NCBI RefSeq assembly: GCF_003797835.1
Contig: NZ_RKMF01000015.1
Span: forward strand, 34,206 to 98,205
DNA length: 64,000 nucleotides
DNA from: Kocuria soli
GTDB taxonomy: Bacteria; Actinomycetota; Actinomycetes; Actinomycetales; Micrococcaceae
Direction of reading: 5' to 3'
The position numbers and the translations under genes are program-made. The notes beneath the pieces are model-generated. The model saw only the letters and a list, made by a program, of their open reading frames with translations, searched no databases and was not told the origin of the DNA. Numbering within the stretch: the stretch's first letter is position 1; each line of letters opens with the position of its first letter. Positions 1-9,180 of this stretch are shown here, piece by piece.

Positions 1-230
1 CGACCCGGAACCACCGCCGCTCGGGGGATGAACTGTGGTGCTCATGATGCTCCTGAGGAAGGTTGAGGCTGCTCGTTTGAGGGGTGTGGTCAGCCTCTAG
101 ACACCGTGAGTCTAGGCTCAATTGTGACGCGGAACATGTCGATTGCCGTGGCCCAGGCCTGAGCACCGTTGCGCCGTCGGTCCGCTCGGTCAACCACGGG
201 CCACCACGGATGCCGTGTGAGCAGGGATCA

Positions 231-1211
231 TCACGGGCGCAGCAGCACCTTGCCTTTGTGCGCACCGGAATCGAAGTACTCGTGGGCCTCGGTAACTTGG
301 CTCAACATGAACATGCGGTCCACCACCACGTGGACCTGGCCGCGCTCGATCATGGGCCAGACGTGGTCGCGGACCTGTTGCATGATGTGCGCCTTCTGAG
401 CCGCCGGTCGCGGGCGCAGGGCGGTGCCGGCCACGTGCAGCCTCTTGGCCACCAGTCGACCCAGGTCGATCTGGCCGGTTCGCCCGCGGATGCCGATGAT
501 CACCAGCCGCCCGTCCACCGCGAGGGACTTGAGGTTGCCCTCCAGGTAGTCCGGGCCGACGACATCCAGGATCACGTCCACTCCCCTGGCGTCGGTCAGT
601 TCTTTGACCCGGGCGGCGAAGTCCTCGACGTCGTATCGAATCGGCTCGGCACCCAGCCGCTGCGCGTAGGCCGCTTTCTCGGCGCTGCCCACGGTGGTCA
701 GGACCCGCAGTCCCGCGGCCTTGCAGATCTGGATCGCCGCGGTTCCCACACCTCCGGAACCCCCGTGGATCAGAACGGTCTCGCCCTCCTGCGCGCGAGC
801 CTCCATGAAGATGTTGGACCACACGGTGGCGGCCACCTCGGGCAGGCCCGCAGCTTCTTCCAGCGTGACAGCGGACGGGACGGGCAGCACCTGCGCGGCG
901 GGAGCCACCACCTCATCCGAGTAGCCCCCGGAGTCCACCAGGGCGCACACCTCCGCGCCGTGTTCGATCCCGGAGTCAGGGTCGACGTCGGGGCCGACCT
1001 CGACGACGGTGCCGGAGACCTCCAGGCCGAGGACCTCTGACACCCCCTGCGGAATCTTGTAATTACCTTCTCTCTGGAGGACATCGGCCCGGTTGATCCC
1101 CGCGGCCGCGACCTTGATGCGCACCCCGTCCGAAGGCAGCTCCGAAGGTGTCCGCTCCTGCACGTCCAGGACCTCAGGGCCTCCCGGCCGGCTGTTCACG
1201 ACGACTCGCAT
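231..1211 (-). CDS. NADPH:quinone oxidoreductase, zinc-free MDR family
   Basis: A 326-residue medium-chain dehydrogenase/reductase of the quinone oxidoreductase (PIG3/QOR-like) type, expected to reduce quinones with NADPH in the cytosol. The N-terminal GroES-like half contains the family segment AAAGINRADVLQREG (about residues 36-50). The C-terminal Rossmann half carries the dinucleotide loop GGSGGVG at about residues 150-156. The cysteines and histidines of the catalytic zinc-binding branch are not seen. The ATG is preceded by a GGAG Shine-Dalgarno at good spacing. It appears to be a single-gene unit. The physiological substrate cannot be told from sequence. Confidence 0.9.
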   Translation of the reverse strand: MRVVVNSRPGGPEVLDVQERTPSELPSDGVRIKVAAAGINRADVLQREGNYKIPQGVSEVLGLEVSGTVVEVGPDVDPDSGIEHGAEVCALVDSGGYSDEVVAPAAQVLPVPSAVTLEEAAGLPEVAATVWSNIFMEARAQEGETVLIHGGSGGVGTAAIQICKAAGLRVLTTVGSAEKAAYAQRLGAEPIRYDVEDFAARVKELTDARGVDVILDVVGPDYLEGNLKSLAVDGRLVIIGIRGRTGQIDLGRLVAKRLHVAGTALRPRPAAQKAHIMQQVRDHVWPMIERGQVHVVVDRMFMLSQVTEAHEYFDSGAHKGKVLLRP

Positions 1212-1339
1212 GGGCGCTCCTGACCTCTAGCTCGGGTGTACCGGTGGGCGATGCCGGTGGCACCGCTGGCGGGGCCGCCGTACCACCGGGTGTGCTAATG
1301 TGTTTCCCCGTACGGGCGGTGGAAGCCGACTCGCTACAT

Positions 1340-1427
1340 GGAAGGTTGTCCGAGCGGCCGAAGGAGCCGGTCTTGAAAACCGGTGTGCGGTAACCCCGTA
1401 CCGTAGGTTCGAATCCTACACCTTCCG
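1340..1427 (+). tRNA. tRNA-Ser(UGA)
   Basis: An 88-nt cloverleaf with a seven-base-pair acceptor stem (GGAAGGT with ACCTTCC, discriminator G), anticodon stem CCGGT/ACCGG, anticodon TGA at 1374-1376, a long class II variable arm and a T arm with GGTTCGAATCC. CCA is not encoded. The long variable arm and the anticodon both identify serine. Confidence 0.97.
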
Positions 1428-1436
1428 CATTCGGCA

Positions 1437-1478
1437 AAGGCCCCGAGAACCGCGAAATCACGCGGGACTCGGGGCCTT
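1437..1478 (+). terminator. terminator after tRNA-Ser(UGA)
   Basis: An inverted repeat with arms AAGGCCCCGAG and CTCGGGGCCTT starts 10 nt after the tRNA and is followed by TCGTCGT. The stem is strong but the T-tract is poor. Confidence 0.7.
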
Positions 1479-1535
1479 CGTCGTACCCGGGCGGTCTCAT
1501 GGGCGGAAGATCAGTCCAGCTGGATGGACTCGAAG

Positions 1536-1928
1536 TCACCCGTGGGATTTTGCGGTGTCGCCGTCCGGCTGTGCAGCGTTCCCGAGCCCTGGAATGATCA
1601 CGGTGGAAACGTAGTCGCGCAGGGATGGGATGTTGACCACAAGGGTTTGCCATACACGCCGCGGTTCAAGGTCGTCGTACTGATGGGCTGCAAAGTTGCG
1701 CATGGCCACCACCGTCCGCCAGGGCTGCTCCGGGTATTGCCTCAGCAGTTCCACCGGCAGGCGATTCACGTATTCCCCGATTCGAATGAGCCCCATTTCC
1801 GCTGCCCACTGTGACCGGATGTCAGCGAGGAAAACGGCCGATCCATCTTTGGTCATCTGGTCCAAGACGTCGCAGACGGCGACGATCTGCGTCAGGGTGT
1901 CCAATGCTTTCCGCTCGTGCTGGTTCAC
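1536..1928 (-). CDS. hepT: HepT-family HEPN toxin
   Basis: A 130-residue all-helical HEPN protein. The HepT signature RX4HXY is intact as RNFAAHQY (R77, H82, Y84), the catalytic motif of HEPN ribonucleases. Its start overlaps the end of the upstream MNT nucleotidyltransferase gene by 4 bp, the usual toxin-antitoxin order with translational coupling. In characterised HepT/MntA pairs the MNT partner inactivates the toxin by AMPylating the tyrosine of this motif. That this copy works the same way is inference. No degradation is visible, so the module is probably active. Confidence 0.85.
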   Translation of the reverse strand: MNQHERKALDTLTQIVAVCDVLDQMTKDGSAVFLADIRSQWAAEMGLIRIGEYVNRLPVELLRQYPEQPWRTVVAMRNFAAHQYDDLEPRRVWQTLVVNIPSLRDYVSTVIIPGLGNAAQPDGDTAKSHG

Positions 1929-2368
1929 AGCGGGACCGCTTCGGCCAAGACCCGTGAGCGGATCTCTCCGCGCAAGGAGTCGGAGGCAACCACGTCCACT
2001 CTGACATCCAGCAGCTCCTGCAGGTCCACCCGAAGCCCGACCTCGTCAAACAGCGTCGCGTCCGGAGCGAAATCCACCAAGATGTCCAGATCGGATTCGT
2101 CGTCATCCTCCCCGCGGGCCACCGAGCCGAAGATGCGCGGCGCCGCGGCGCGGTGGCGCGCCACGATCTCCAAGACCGTTTGGCGATGTTCTGCAACGCG
2201 CGCCGACGGCCTCTTCCGTAGTGCTTGCGCAATGCGGTGGAGCACTTCTGGCGTTGGTGTCCGCCGGCGGTTCTCGTAGGCGGACAAGTTGGGTTGCGCC
2301 ACGTTCGCTGCCTGCGCCAGCTCAGCTTGACTCATCCCTGCGGCCAGGCGCTGGGCTCTGATGTCCAT
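1925..2368 (-). CDS. mntA: MntA-like nucleotidyltransferase antitoxin with N-terminal HTH
   Basis: A 147-residue two-domain protein. Residues 3-51 form an Xre/Cro-type helix-turn-helix (MSQAELAQAANVAQPNLSAY). Residues 60-147 form a minimal nucleotidyltransferase with the motif GSX10DXD intact (GS at 81-82, D93, D95). It is the antitoxin partner of the HepT gene, which it overlaps by 4 bp. The HTH probably gives autoregulation, and a TATCG/CGATA palindrome lies 23 bp upstream. The ATG lies 6 nt after a TAGGGT box, so the transcript is probably leaderless. Many MntA proteins lack an HTH, so this is a fused variant. Confidence 0.85.
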   Translation of the reverse strand: MDIRAQRLAAGMSQAELAQAANVAQPNLSAYENRRRTPTPEVLHRIAQALRKRPSARVAEHRQTVLEIVARHRAAAPRIFGSVARGEDDDESDLDILVDFAPDATLFDEVGLRVDLQELLDVRVDVVASDSLRGEIRSRVLAEAVPL

Positions 2369-2390
2369 GAACCGACCCTACAGCCAGGGT

Positions 2391-2404
2391 TATCGACGGC
2401 GATA
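2391..2404. promoter_or_regulatory. candidate operator of the HTH-MNT/HepT module
   Basis: An inverted repeat TATCG-ACGG-CGATA sits 22 bp upstream of the antitoxin start, beside its -10 box (TAGGGT at 2375-2380). The position fits autorepression by the HTH domain. The assignment is positional only. Confidence 0.4.
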
Positions 2405-2480
2405 TACCCGCGGCAATCCTGACAAGGCCTACACCCTGATCTGAGCACAACGTTTCCGGCCAGCGGGTAACTTGACTCCC

Positions 2481-3479
2481 ATGGACACCGCAACGACGCC
2501 GTCGCCATCCTCCGCCCACGACCGCCGCCACGAGGTGACGCTGCGCTTCCTGGCCGCACCCACCGACCTGGGCCATTCCGGCACCGTGGACGCAGGCCGG
2601 GTTCTCGAATGGGTGGACAAGGCGGCCTTCGCCGCGGCCACGGCCTGGTCCGGGTCCTACTGTGTGACTGCCTACGTGGGCAACATCCACTTCCGCTACC
2701 CCGTCCAGGTGGGCGAGATGGTCGAGGTCACCGGCACCGTCCTGCACACCGGGCGCTCGTCCATGCACATCAACACCGTGGTGCGATCGGGCGATCCCAA
2801 GACCGGACAACTCGAGGAACGCGCCCGCTGCCTGGTGATCTTCGTGGCGGTCGACGGCAACGGGAAGTCCACCGAGGTCCCGCGGTTCGAGCCGCAGTCC
2901 CTGGAACAGGAACTCGCCCAGCAGTACGCACTGGATCGCGTGCCCGTGCGCAACGAAATCACCGCCCTGCTCAACAGCCAGGAACCCGCCGGTGAGGGCA
3001 CCGCGGAGCGCGTGGTCCTCCGCTTCCTGGCGGCACCCACCGATGTGAACTGGGGCGGGAAGGTCCACGGCGGCATCGTGATGGAGTGGATCGACTCCGC
3101 CGCCCATCTGTGTTCCAGCCGCTACTGCGGTCAGGACACGGTGGCGGTGTTCTCCGGTGGCATCCGATTCCTGCAGCCGCTGCACATCGGAGACCTGGTC
3201 GAGGTCGATGCCCGCCTGATCTACACCGGCAGCAAGGGCATGCACGTCTGGGTGGAGGTCCGTTCGGGCGACCCCAAGAGTGGCGACCTCCGCGTGACGA
3301 CCAACTGCATCACCGTGATGGTCGCCCGCGACGACGAGGGAACATCAGTTCCGGTGCCACGGTGGGAACCATCGTCGTCGGAGGACAAGCGCCTGTGGCA
3401 GTTGGCGCGGGACATGCTGGAAATCCGCGGCCGCGCGCCGGGCAACCGGCTGCCGAACCACCTGCTCGAGAAGAACTGA
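2481..3479 (+). CDS. acyl-CoA thioesterase with two hotdog domains
   Basis: A 332-residue protein with two tandem 4HBT hotdog domains at about residues 15-130 and 170-290. Both open with LRFLAAPTD and continue with a core helix (GRVLEWVDKAA in the first, HGGIVMEWIDSAA in the second), so the gene is an internal duplication. The family hydrolyses acyl-CoA thioesters in the cytosol; chain-length preference cannot be read. The ATG at 2481 was chosen because TAACTT ends 7 nt before it, a leaderless arrangement; an in-frame TTG lies three codons upstream. It is divergent from the toxin-antitoxin pair. Confidence 0.88.
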   Translation: MDTATTPSPSSAHDRRHEVTLRFLAAPTDLGHSGTVDAGRVLEWVDKAAFAAATAWSGSYCVTAYVGNIHFRYPVQVGEMVEVTGTVLHTGRSSMHINTVVRSGDPKTGQLEERARCLVIFVAVDGNGKSTEVPRFEPQSLEQELAQQYALDRVPVRNEITALLNSQEPAGEGTAERVVLRFLAAPTDVNWGGKVHGGIVMEWIDSAAHLCSSRYCGQDTVAVFSGGIRFLQPLHIGDLVEVDARLIYTGSKGMHVWVEVRSGDPKSGDLRVTTNCITVMVARDDEGTSVPVPRWEPSSSEDKRLWQLARDMLEIRGRAPGNRLPNHLLEKN

Positions 3480-3771
3480 CCCTCGAAGTGTGCGGCGATG
3501 TCTCGTAGGCTGCAGTCGCGGGCCCTGCTTGCTTTTTCAGCTTTGTTCCGGAAGCAGTCGGTCACGAATCGGGCCAAGTCCGGGCGCAGCGCGGTGGTGA
3601 ACGCTGCCTCCGTGTGTTTGCTGGCAACGGCCTGACCGCGCGAGGATGCCCTTGCCTGGATAATCAACGGCGCGCGCCCCGCGCGCCACACTCATGATCG
3701 TTCTGGCTGACGGCATAACGACGACGAAGTCGTGGGCGAGCGCCCACTGCCCCCCTCTGTATCCTGTCGCC

Positions 3772-5064
3772 GTGCAGGACTCCCCTATAAACGACCAGCA
3801 GCGATACCCCAATGATGGTGACTCCGGCCCCGGGCCGCTCCGCTTTCGTCGGGAGGTAGAGATTTCCGATCAGGAGTGGAGCTCGACGCAGTCGACATTT
3901 GCCCCCCGACATAACCGGAGGAGTCTGCTTCTGAGCTTCGTCACTCAGGGAGGCATGCGCACCACGGGTTTCATTGTGCTAATTGCTGCCGTTCCTACCC
4001 TGATTGTGCTCGTGGTGGTTGCCGGTGTGTGGAGCTTGGTTCAAAGCACCTGGCAGCCATTGTTGTGGGCCGCCATCGCCTTTCCGACCCTCTCCGCCTC
4101 TCTGGCAGGTGCAGTGGTTATCAAGCTGATCCGGTCCGGTCGGGCGTCCCAGCTGTCCGATGTGAACCGGCTGCGCAGCCTATACGGCCCAGGCCCGATG
4201 GCGGTCGAAGTGTATGACCGCGCACTGCGACTGATTCGCCCGGGTGGCACAGCGGTGACGTTCAGCGGCATCCGTGCAGTCAAGGGGATGGAGGACGACG
4301 TTTACCTTGATCTGCCGCGTGGCGGATTTGGGAAGTTACCCCGTGGCATTGCGGCAGCCGAGGTTTCGCACCTTGCGGGTGAACCACCGGTATTGCTGCC
4401 GAGTGACGGTGGGCCTGAGGCGCAATCAAGGACCACCGCCGAATGGGCACGGGAGCAGAGATCGGCATTGCCCCCAGACAAGGCCCATCAACGCATCGCG
4501 CTTGCGCTCACTAGACGGGAGAAGGACGACCGAGACGTAGTGACAGCCGCGCGTTATGACGCAGAACGCCGACTGGTGGTGTACCCCCGAGACGGGGCAG
4601 CCTTTTCGATCGACTTGATCTCCAAAGTGACGGCACGGGCCGGGATTGTCATGCTGGAAGACCATGAGCTAGTCACCGACGTTTTACCTGTGCAGGCATG
4701 GCCAGAGGGTCATTTACGGGCCATGTTCAACGAACTGGGTGATAAACGGTGCGATGTGGACCTCGCACTCAACGGCTCGCAATTACTCATGGGCGCGGCG
4801 TTGAAGCGCGAAGGTGCCAAGCAACGGCGGCGCTCCAAGCCACCACGGAATCGCCTCGCTACGGTCGCACTCGCGCTTTCCATCGTCGGCCTGCCTGGCG
4901 GGGCTCTGTTCTCACTTTTCGGACTTTGGTTCGGGGCCCTGGCATATCGACAGAACCGCAGGGCGGAAATCTTCCTGCTGGGCACCGGACGGGCGGTTGC
5001 CGCCATGATGATCAGTGTCATCGGGCTGATGATCTTCGTCGTGTGGTTCTTTTCACTCGAGTGA
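3772..5064 (+). CDS. membrane protein of unknown function with DUF4190-like C-terminus
   Basis: A 430-residue protein with two hydrophobic helices near residues 63-88 and 96-118, a soluble middle region of about 240 residues, and two more helices near 360-390 and 404-428 that resemble the DUF4190-type double-helix module. The function is unknown. GTG 3772 was chosen because TATCCT ends 6 nt before it, the leaderless pattern used by several neighbours. An open frame continues upstream to 3694, but that part reads like non-coding sequence. GC is a little lower than in neighbouring genes, with codons such as TTG and GTA more frequent, which may hint at separate ancestry. The 292 bp between the thioesterase gene and this start show no convincing gene. 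Confidence 0.65.
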   Translation: MQDSPINDQQRYPNDGDSGPGPLRFRREVEISDQEWSSTQSTFAPRHNRRSLLLSFVTQGGMRTTGFIVLIAAVPTLIVLVVVAGVWSLVQSTWQPLLWAAIAFPTLSASLAGAVVIKLIRSGRASQLSDVNRLRSLYGPGPMAVEVYDRALRLIRPGGTAVTFSGIRAVKGMEDDVYLDLPRGGFGKLPRGIAAAEVSHLAGEPPVLLPSDGGPEAQSRTTAEWAREQRSALPPDKAHQRIALALTRREKDDRDVVTAARYDAERRLVVYPRDGAAFSIDLISKVTARAGIVMLEDHELVTDVLPVQAWPEGHLRAMFNELGDKRCDVDLALNGSQLLMGAALKREGAKQRRRSKPPRNRLATVALALSIVGLPGGALFSLFGLWFGALAYRQNRRAEIFLLGTGRAVAAMMISVIGLMIFVVWFFSLE

Positions 5065-5158
5065 GGCTGGTGAGCCATACGATTCGGACGCCCGCCGTCC
5101 AAGAATCTTGTATGGACCGGTTCCCCGAGCCCACACTCGAGCGTGAGGAGGACGTCCC

Positions 5159-5560
5159 ATGGAAATCATCAAGAAGTACCCGGTTCTCGATGCCACCGAC
5201 ATCGAGGCGGAGAGCACCTTCTGGGCCGCGGTCCTGGGCGGCACGGTCGAACGCGGCATGGTCAATCATGAAGAGGTGGACTGGCACACCGTCGTTGTCG
5301 ACGGGCGGGAGGAACTCGGCATCCAATGGTCGCCGACCCACCAGGCGCCGCAGTGGCCCTCGGGTGATCAGCAACAGCAGATCCACCTCGACCTCTATGT
5401 GGAACGCGATGCCCTGGAGGCGGCACACAAGGAGGTTGTGCAATTGGGCGCCACCCTGCTCCAAACCGCGGAGGACCTGGACTCCCCCATGGGCTTCCAG
5501 GTCTACGCCGATCCGGCAGGCCACCCCTTCTGTCTGTGCTGGGCCGAGCCTCAGGCCTGA
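5159..5560 (+). CDS. VOC (glyoxalase-like) family protein
   Basis: A 133-residue protein with two beta-alpha-beta-beta-beta repeats of the vicinal oxygen chelate fold, the second ending in YADPAGHPFCLCW, which is characteristic of glyoxalase-like domains. The substrate is unknown. The start is fixed by GAGGAG seven to eight bases before the ATG. It is a monocistronic unit closed by a strong hairpin. Confidence 0.85.
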   Translation: MEIIKKYPVLDATDIEAESTFWAAVLGGTVERGMVNHEEVDWHTVVVDGREELGIQWSPTHQAPQWPSGDQQQQIHLDLYVERDALEAAHKEVVQLGATLLQTAEDLDSPMGFQVYADPAGHPFCLCWAEPQA

Positions 5561-5613
5561 TACCGACTGAACAGGACCCGCGTCACGGCTGGGCTACCCC
5601 AGCGGCGAACTTT

Positions 5614-5662
5614 GACAGGGAGAGAGCCACGAATCTGCTCGATTCGTGGCCCTCTCCCTGTC
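5614..5662. terminator. bidirectional terminator
   Basis: A near-perfect inverted repeat with 22-base arms (GACAGGGAGAGAGCCACGAA on the left) around TGCTC lies between the convergent VOC gene and the truncated membrane-protein gene. Symmetry and placement suggest termination from both sides. Confidence 0.85.
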
Positions 5663-5679
5663 AGAACTGCCTCAGTGCC

Positions 5680-6516
5680 TCACTTCGCCACCGACGACGA
5701 ACGCCGGCGCAAACTGCCCAGGACGATGAGCGCCAGGCCGAGCACGATCCAGTACACCAGAACCGTCAGCGCACTCCCGGCCCCGGCGCCGTCGAAGTAC
5801 GCCGCGGAACGGATGAACGTGCTGGCGGCACCCAGCGGCAGGGGCTGGCCGATGGCACCCCAGGGTTGGGGCAGCCACGCGGCACCGGCCGTCATGCCGG
5901 ACAGTGGATTCGCAACGAACATCATCACCAGAGCGCCAAGCACCAGACCAGCCCTACCCAACGTGGATTCGAGTCCCAGGATCGTCAGGGACACGGCCGC
6001 AATGCCCAACGACACCCCTCCGGCAAGCAGCCAGTAATTGCCGTCGGTGGAGTGGAACCCGAACTGCAGTACGGCTGCGACGGCGGCCCCTCCGAAGACC
6101 GCAATCCCAAGGGATCCGAGGATCTTGTGCACGGGGCGGTTCTTGAGAACGGTCGAGAGCAGAACCCCGGAGATCATGCCGCCGAACACGAGCGGCAGGC
6201 CCAGTGCGTTCAGGCCCGCGCCGTTGGGGTCATCGGCGGTCATGGGTGCCACTTCCTGGTACGTCACGGACTGCCCGCTCTGTTCCAGGCCCGCGCCCAT
6301 CTGCGTGAGCATGGTGGCGTAAGGCGTCCCGGCCCCGGCAGCCGTGGTGATCGTTGCACCCTCCGGGCTCAGGCTCACGCCGCCAATGGCCTCCCGGTTC
6401 TCGACCGCGTCCCGCACCTCGTCGGCCGAGTCATACGTGGTGGTCTCGAATGCGCCGGGGTTGGCGGTCTCGAGTTGATCGGTCATGGCGCCGACCGCCA
6501 CCTCGGGCCCGCTCAC
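5680..6516 (-). pseudogene. 5'-truncated membrane protein (YhgE/ABC-2-like)
   Basis: 278 codons are open. The residues match the periplasmic segment and five to six C-terminal membrane helices of actinobacterial membrane proteins of the YhgE/ABC-2-like type. These normally begin with a cytoplasmic tail and one membrane helix before the VVGP-like strand. Here the frame begins inside that strand (SGPEVAVGAMTDQLE), and a stop lies in frame two codons upstream (6523-6525). The N-terminal helix is therefore missing. The break coincides with the break of the divergent TetR gene, pointing to one deletion. The family placement rests on residue pattern and is moderately secure. Confidence 0.7.
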
Positions 6517-7024
6517 CGCGCGTCAGATAGCCCAGACCGCGGGCGTCGGAGTCGGGACTCTCTACCGTCATTTCCCCGAGCGTCCGGACTTGATCCTGGG
6601 CATCGTGGATGAGATCGCCCAGCAAGTCGAGGCCCTGGCGACCAAGGCTCTGGCTGATTGGGAGGCCGGCCCCCAGGGTGCGTGGGCGGAGTTCGTCCGG
6701 GGGTGTGGTGCGCTGCGGACGGGTGCGATTGCCACGGGCTCAAATGCCCCGACTGCCCTGGCGGAAAAGGACTTGGGCCCGTTCATGGAGCGCCGCGATC
6801 GGCTGATGCAGGTGCTGACCCCGGTCCTGGATCGCGCCCGGTCCCACGGGCTGATCGAACCCACGTTGACGCCGCAGCGGTTCTTCATTGGCCTGGGGGC
6901 CATCACCCGCCCACTGCCGGAGCCTGCCTCCAGGGTGTTCCCCCACGAGGAGATGGACGCGTGGCTGGTCGAGATCTACCTCAGGGGCCTCCGGCCCGAT
7001 GACTCCCAGGACCACAAGCAGTAG
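6485..7024 (+). pseudogene. 5'-truncated TetR-family regulator
   Basis: The frame holds the last part of a TetR HTH (ARQIAQTAGVGVGTLYRHFP) and a complete ligand-binding domain. The first HTH helix, the 20-25 residues that normally precede it (consensus like RRERILAAARELFAE), is replaced by MAPTATSGPLT, which is antisense to the divergent membrane-protein gene. DNA binding should be lost. A TetR regulator divergent from an export-type membrane protein is a usual arrangement, so this was probably the local repressor before the shared promoter was deleted. Confidence 0.75.
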
Positions 7025-7060
7025 CCCCGTACCGTCCGGAAGGTGCTGCTGCGCAAAGCA

Positions 7061-9124
7061 TCAGCCCAGGATGGCTGCCGCGACCCGGTCGGCGTCGGCC
7101 AAGGTCCGCGAGCCCAGCGCGGCGGGGGCTCCCGCCTCGGCTGCGATGGACGTGCCCCATTGGGCCGAGGCCAGTTGCAGTCCGAGGACCCACACCCCTT
7201 CCCGCGCCTGACCGTCCGTCCCGACGGCGCGGTACGGTGCGGCGGTGACGTCCAGCCCGGGACCCGCCACGTGAGCGGCGCCGTCGTCGACGTGCAGCGA
7301 CTTGGCGCGGACCAGGCCGTGCTCGTGCATGGCGGTGAGCAACGGTGAAACGTTGCGGCGCACCTCGTTGGGCGGGGACATCGCCTCGATCATCCACCCG
7401 GCTCGGAAGGGTTCATCCGCCACCCAGGGGGAACTCGCCTCGAAGCAACCGCGTTCGGTGTCCACACGGAACACGGGATTGGGCCCCAGGAAGCGCACCA
7501 CCCCGGCTCTGGCCAGCGCCGCCAGCTGCCGGATGCGCAAGGCCGGCGGGCCGGAGGCCAGGCCCTCGACCAGCGGGGAGAACGCGCGCATGAGTTCTTC
7601 GTACCAGGACTCGTCCTGCAACCCCCTCTCGGCCACCACCTGCTTGAGCAGCGTGCGCGACCAGTTCAGTGACGAGAAGGCGACCTTGGCGGGATCGTCC
7701 TCCCCGGCCGCGGAGCCTGCGGCATCGCGGTCCAGCCAGTGCACGAGGGCCGCGGCGTACTCCTCGTGGGAGCTGAACCGTTCGTCCAGGAAGGGATAGG
7801 ACTGCCACTTGATGTTGAGCCGGTTCTCGTAGGCCACGGCCTGGTTGACCAGACGCTCCACGTGCACGTCCCACGGCGTCGGGTCCTCGGGATCTTCGGG
7901 CCCGCCCAGTCCGAGCGCGCGGTCCAGGTCCGCCAGGAACTGGTCCGCGGGCCGGTCGAAGGCGCCTGGACTGACCCTGGCCAGGGTCTGGTAGAAGGCG
8001 CGGGTGGCGTCCTTGCGCACCAGGGGCAACAGGTCCGTGTCGAATACCAGCGGCTCACCGTCGGCCAGCTCCCGCACCCGCTCAGGGGTCAGGAACTTGT
8101 GGTCCAGGCTCCGGGCGTAGTACCCGTCGATCTCCGCTTTGGCCCGGTACGGCGTTCCACGCCGGGACCCGACGACGACGAACGGTTCCCGCCCGGAGGG
8201 CCGGTACACCAATCGCCCCGCACCGTCCTCGCCCGGAGCTTCGACGAACTGACCACCGCGGCCCTCGGTCAGTTCGGTGACCACGTCGTGAAAGTTCAAC
8301 CCCATCCCGCGGAACAGGACCGTCTCACCGGCCGGCAGTTCCTCCCAGTGCACGTCCCCGGGAACCGCCGGTGGACGGTACTGCAAACCGTGTTCCGCGG
8401 CGGCGTCCACCAGGTCCTTCTGGTCCCGGCGCAGGTGCGCGTCCAAGTGCCCCAGCGCCAGGACCACGTGGTCGGCGGGCAGCTCCTGCTGTCCGGCGAT
8501 CTCCACCGCGAACCTGTGGCGCCCCGCGTCCACGGGTCGCGCCGCCACCGCGGCGTCCCGGTGAACCAGCAGTTCCACCGACTCCGGGAGATTTCGTCGG
8601 ATCGTGGTGAACACCCATTCCAGGTACAGACCGTAGATCCGGCGGGGTGGAAAGTCCGTGCGCGTCATGGTCTTCAGCAGGGCGGCGTCGTCGTCGTTCA
8701 GGGATTCGAGGACCAGGGAGCCGTCGGCAATCGACGCACGCCAGGCGTCGAAACTCATACCCCGCAGGGCGGGCAGGGGGTCCACCGGGAGCACCCCGTC
8801 ATCGGCGATCACCGTGGGGAACAGACTGGGGGTGTTCATCAGGAACCGCGGCGACTGTTTCGTGCGCCACACGTGACCCGGCCCGGGAGGGAAGGGGTCC
8901 ACGACGTCCACCTGGACGCGCCTGCCGGTGGCCGCGCTGTGGGCCACGATCCGTTCGAGGGCCGACAGCCCACGCGGTCCCGCGCCGACGATGACCACCC
9001 GGGGCACGCCCGTCGCACGTGCCGCTTCACCCGAGGACTCCGACACCCCGACCGCACCGCGAGCGGGCTGGTCAGACGGGGTGGGAGCAGGGGCAATCGG
9101 CGCAGACTCGGAGGGGGAGGTCAT
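7061..9124 (-). CDS. FAD/NAD(P)-binding protein (NAD_binding_9 type)
   Basis: A 687-residue protein with a low-complexity N-terminus and then the dinucleotide fold PRVVIVGAGPRGLSALERI near residues 40-60. The following segment GPGHVWRTKQSPRFLMNTPS is typical of the large FAD-NAD(P)-binding proteins of actinobacteria. The reaction is unknown; a flavin-dependent oxidoreductase is likely. ATG 9124 was preferred to the one at 9136 because TATGCT ends exactly 7 nt upstream. It is divergent from the S9 peptidase gene, whose start also follows a leaderless box. Confidence 0.82.
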   Translation of the reverse strand: MTSPSESAPIAPAPTPSDQPARGAVGVSESSGEAARATGVPRVVIVGAGPRGLSALERIVAHSAATGRRVQVDVVDPFPPGPGHVWRTKQSPRFLMNTPSLFPTVIADDGVLPVDPLPALRGMSFDAWRASIADGSLVLESLNDDDAALLKTMTRTDFPPRRIYGLYLEWVFTTIRRNLPESVELLVHRDAAVAARPVDAGRHRFAVEIAGQQELPADHVVLALGHLDAHLRRDQKDLVDAAAEHGLQYRPPAVPGDVHWEELPAGETVLFRGMGLNFHDVVTELTEGRGGQFVEAPGEDGAGRLVYRPSGREPFVVVGSRRGTPYRAKAEIDGYYARSLDHKFLTPERVRELADGEPLVFDTDLLPLVRKDATRAFYQTLARVSPGAFDRPADQFLADLDRALGLGGPEDPEDPTPWDVHVERLVNQAVAYENRLNIKWQSYPFLDERFSSHEEYAAALVHWLDRDAAGSAAGEDDPAKVAFSSLNWSRTLLKQVVAERGLQDESWYEELMRAFSPLVEGLASGPPALRIRQLAALARAGVVRFLGPNPVFRVDTERGCFEASSPWVADEPFRAGWMIEAMSPPNEVRRNVSPLLTAMHEHGLVRAKSLHVDDGAAHVAGPGLDVTAAPYRAVGTDGQAREGVWVLGLQLASAQWGTSIAAEAGAPAALGSRTLADADRVAAAILG

Positions 9125-9180
9125 GGATTTCAGCATAGAACCACGCCGGAACGGGCACGGTCACGCATAGGCTCGACGGC

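Noticed and set aside
84..1040. 318-residue open frame on the plus strand
   Set aside because: It lies antisense to the quinone oxidoreductase gene, has no domain, and reflects high-GC codon structure.
3537..3812. 91-residue minus-strand frame in the gap before the DUF4190-like gene
   Set aside because: No family pattern or ribosome site, and it overlaps the probable promoter of the plus-strand gene.
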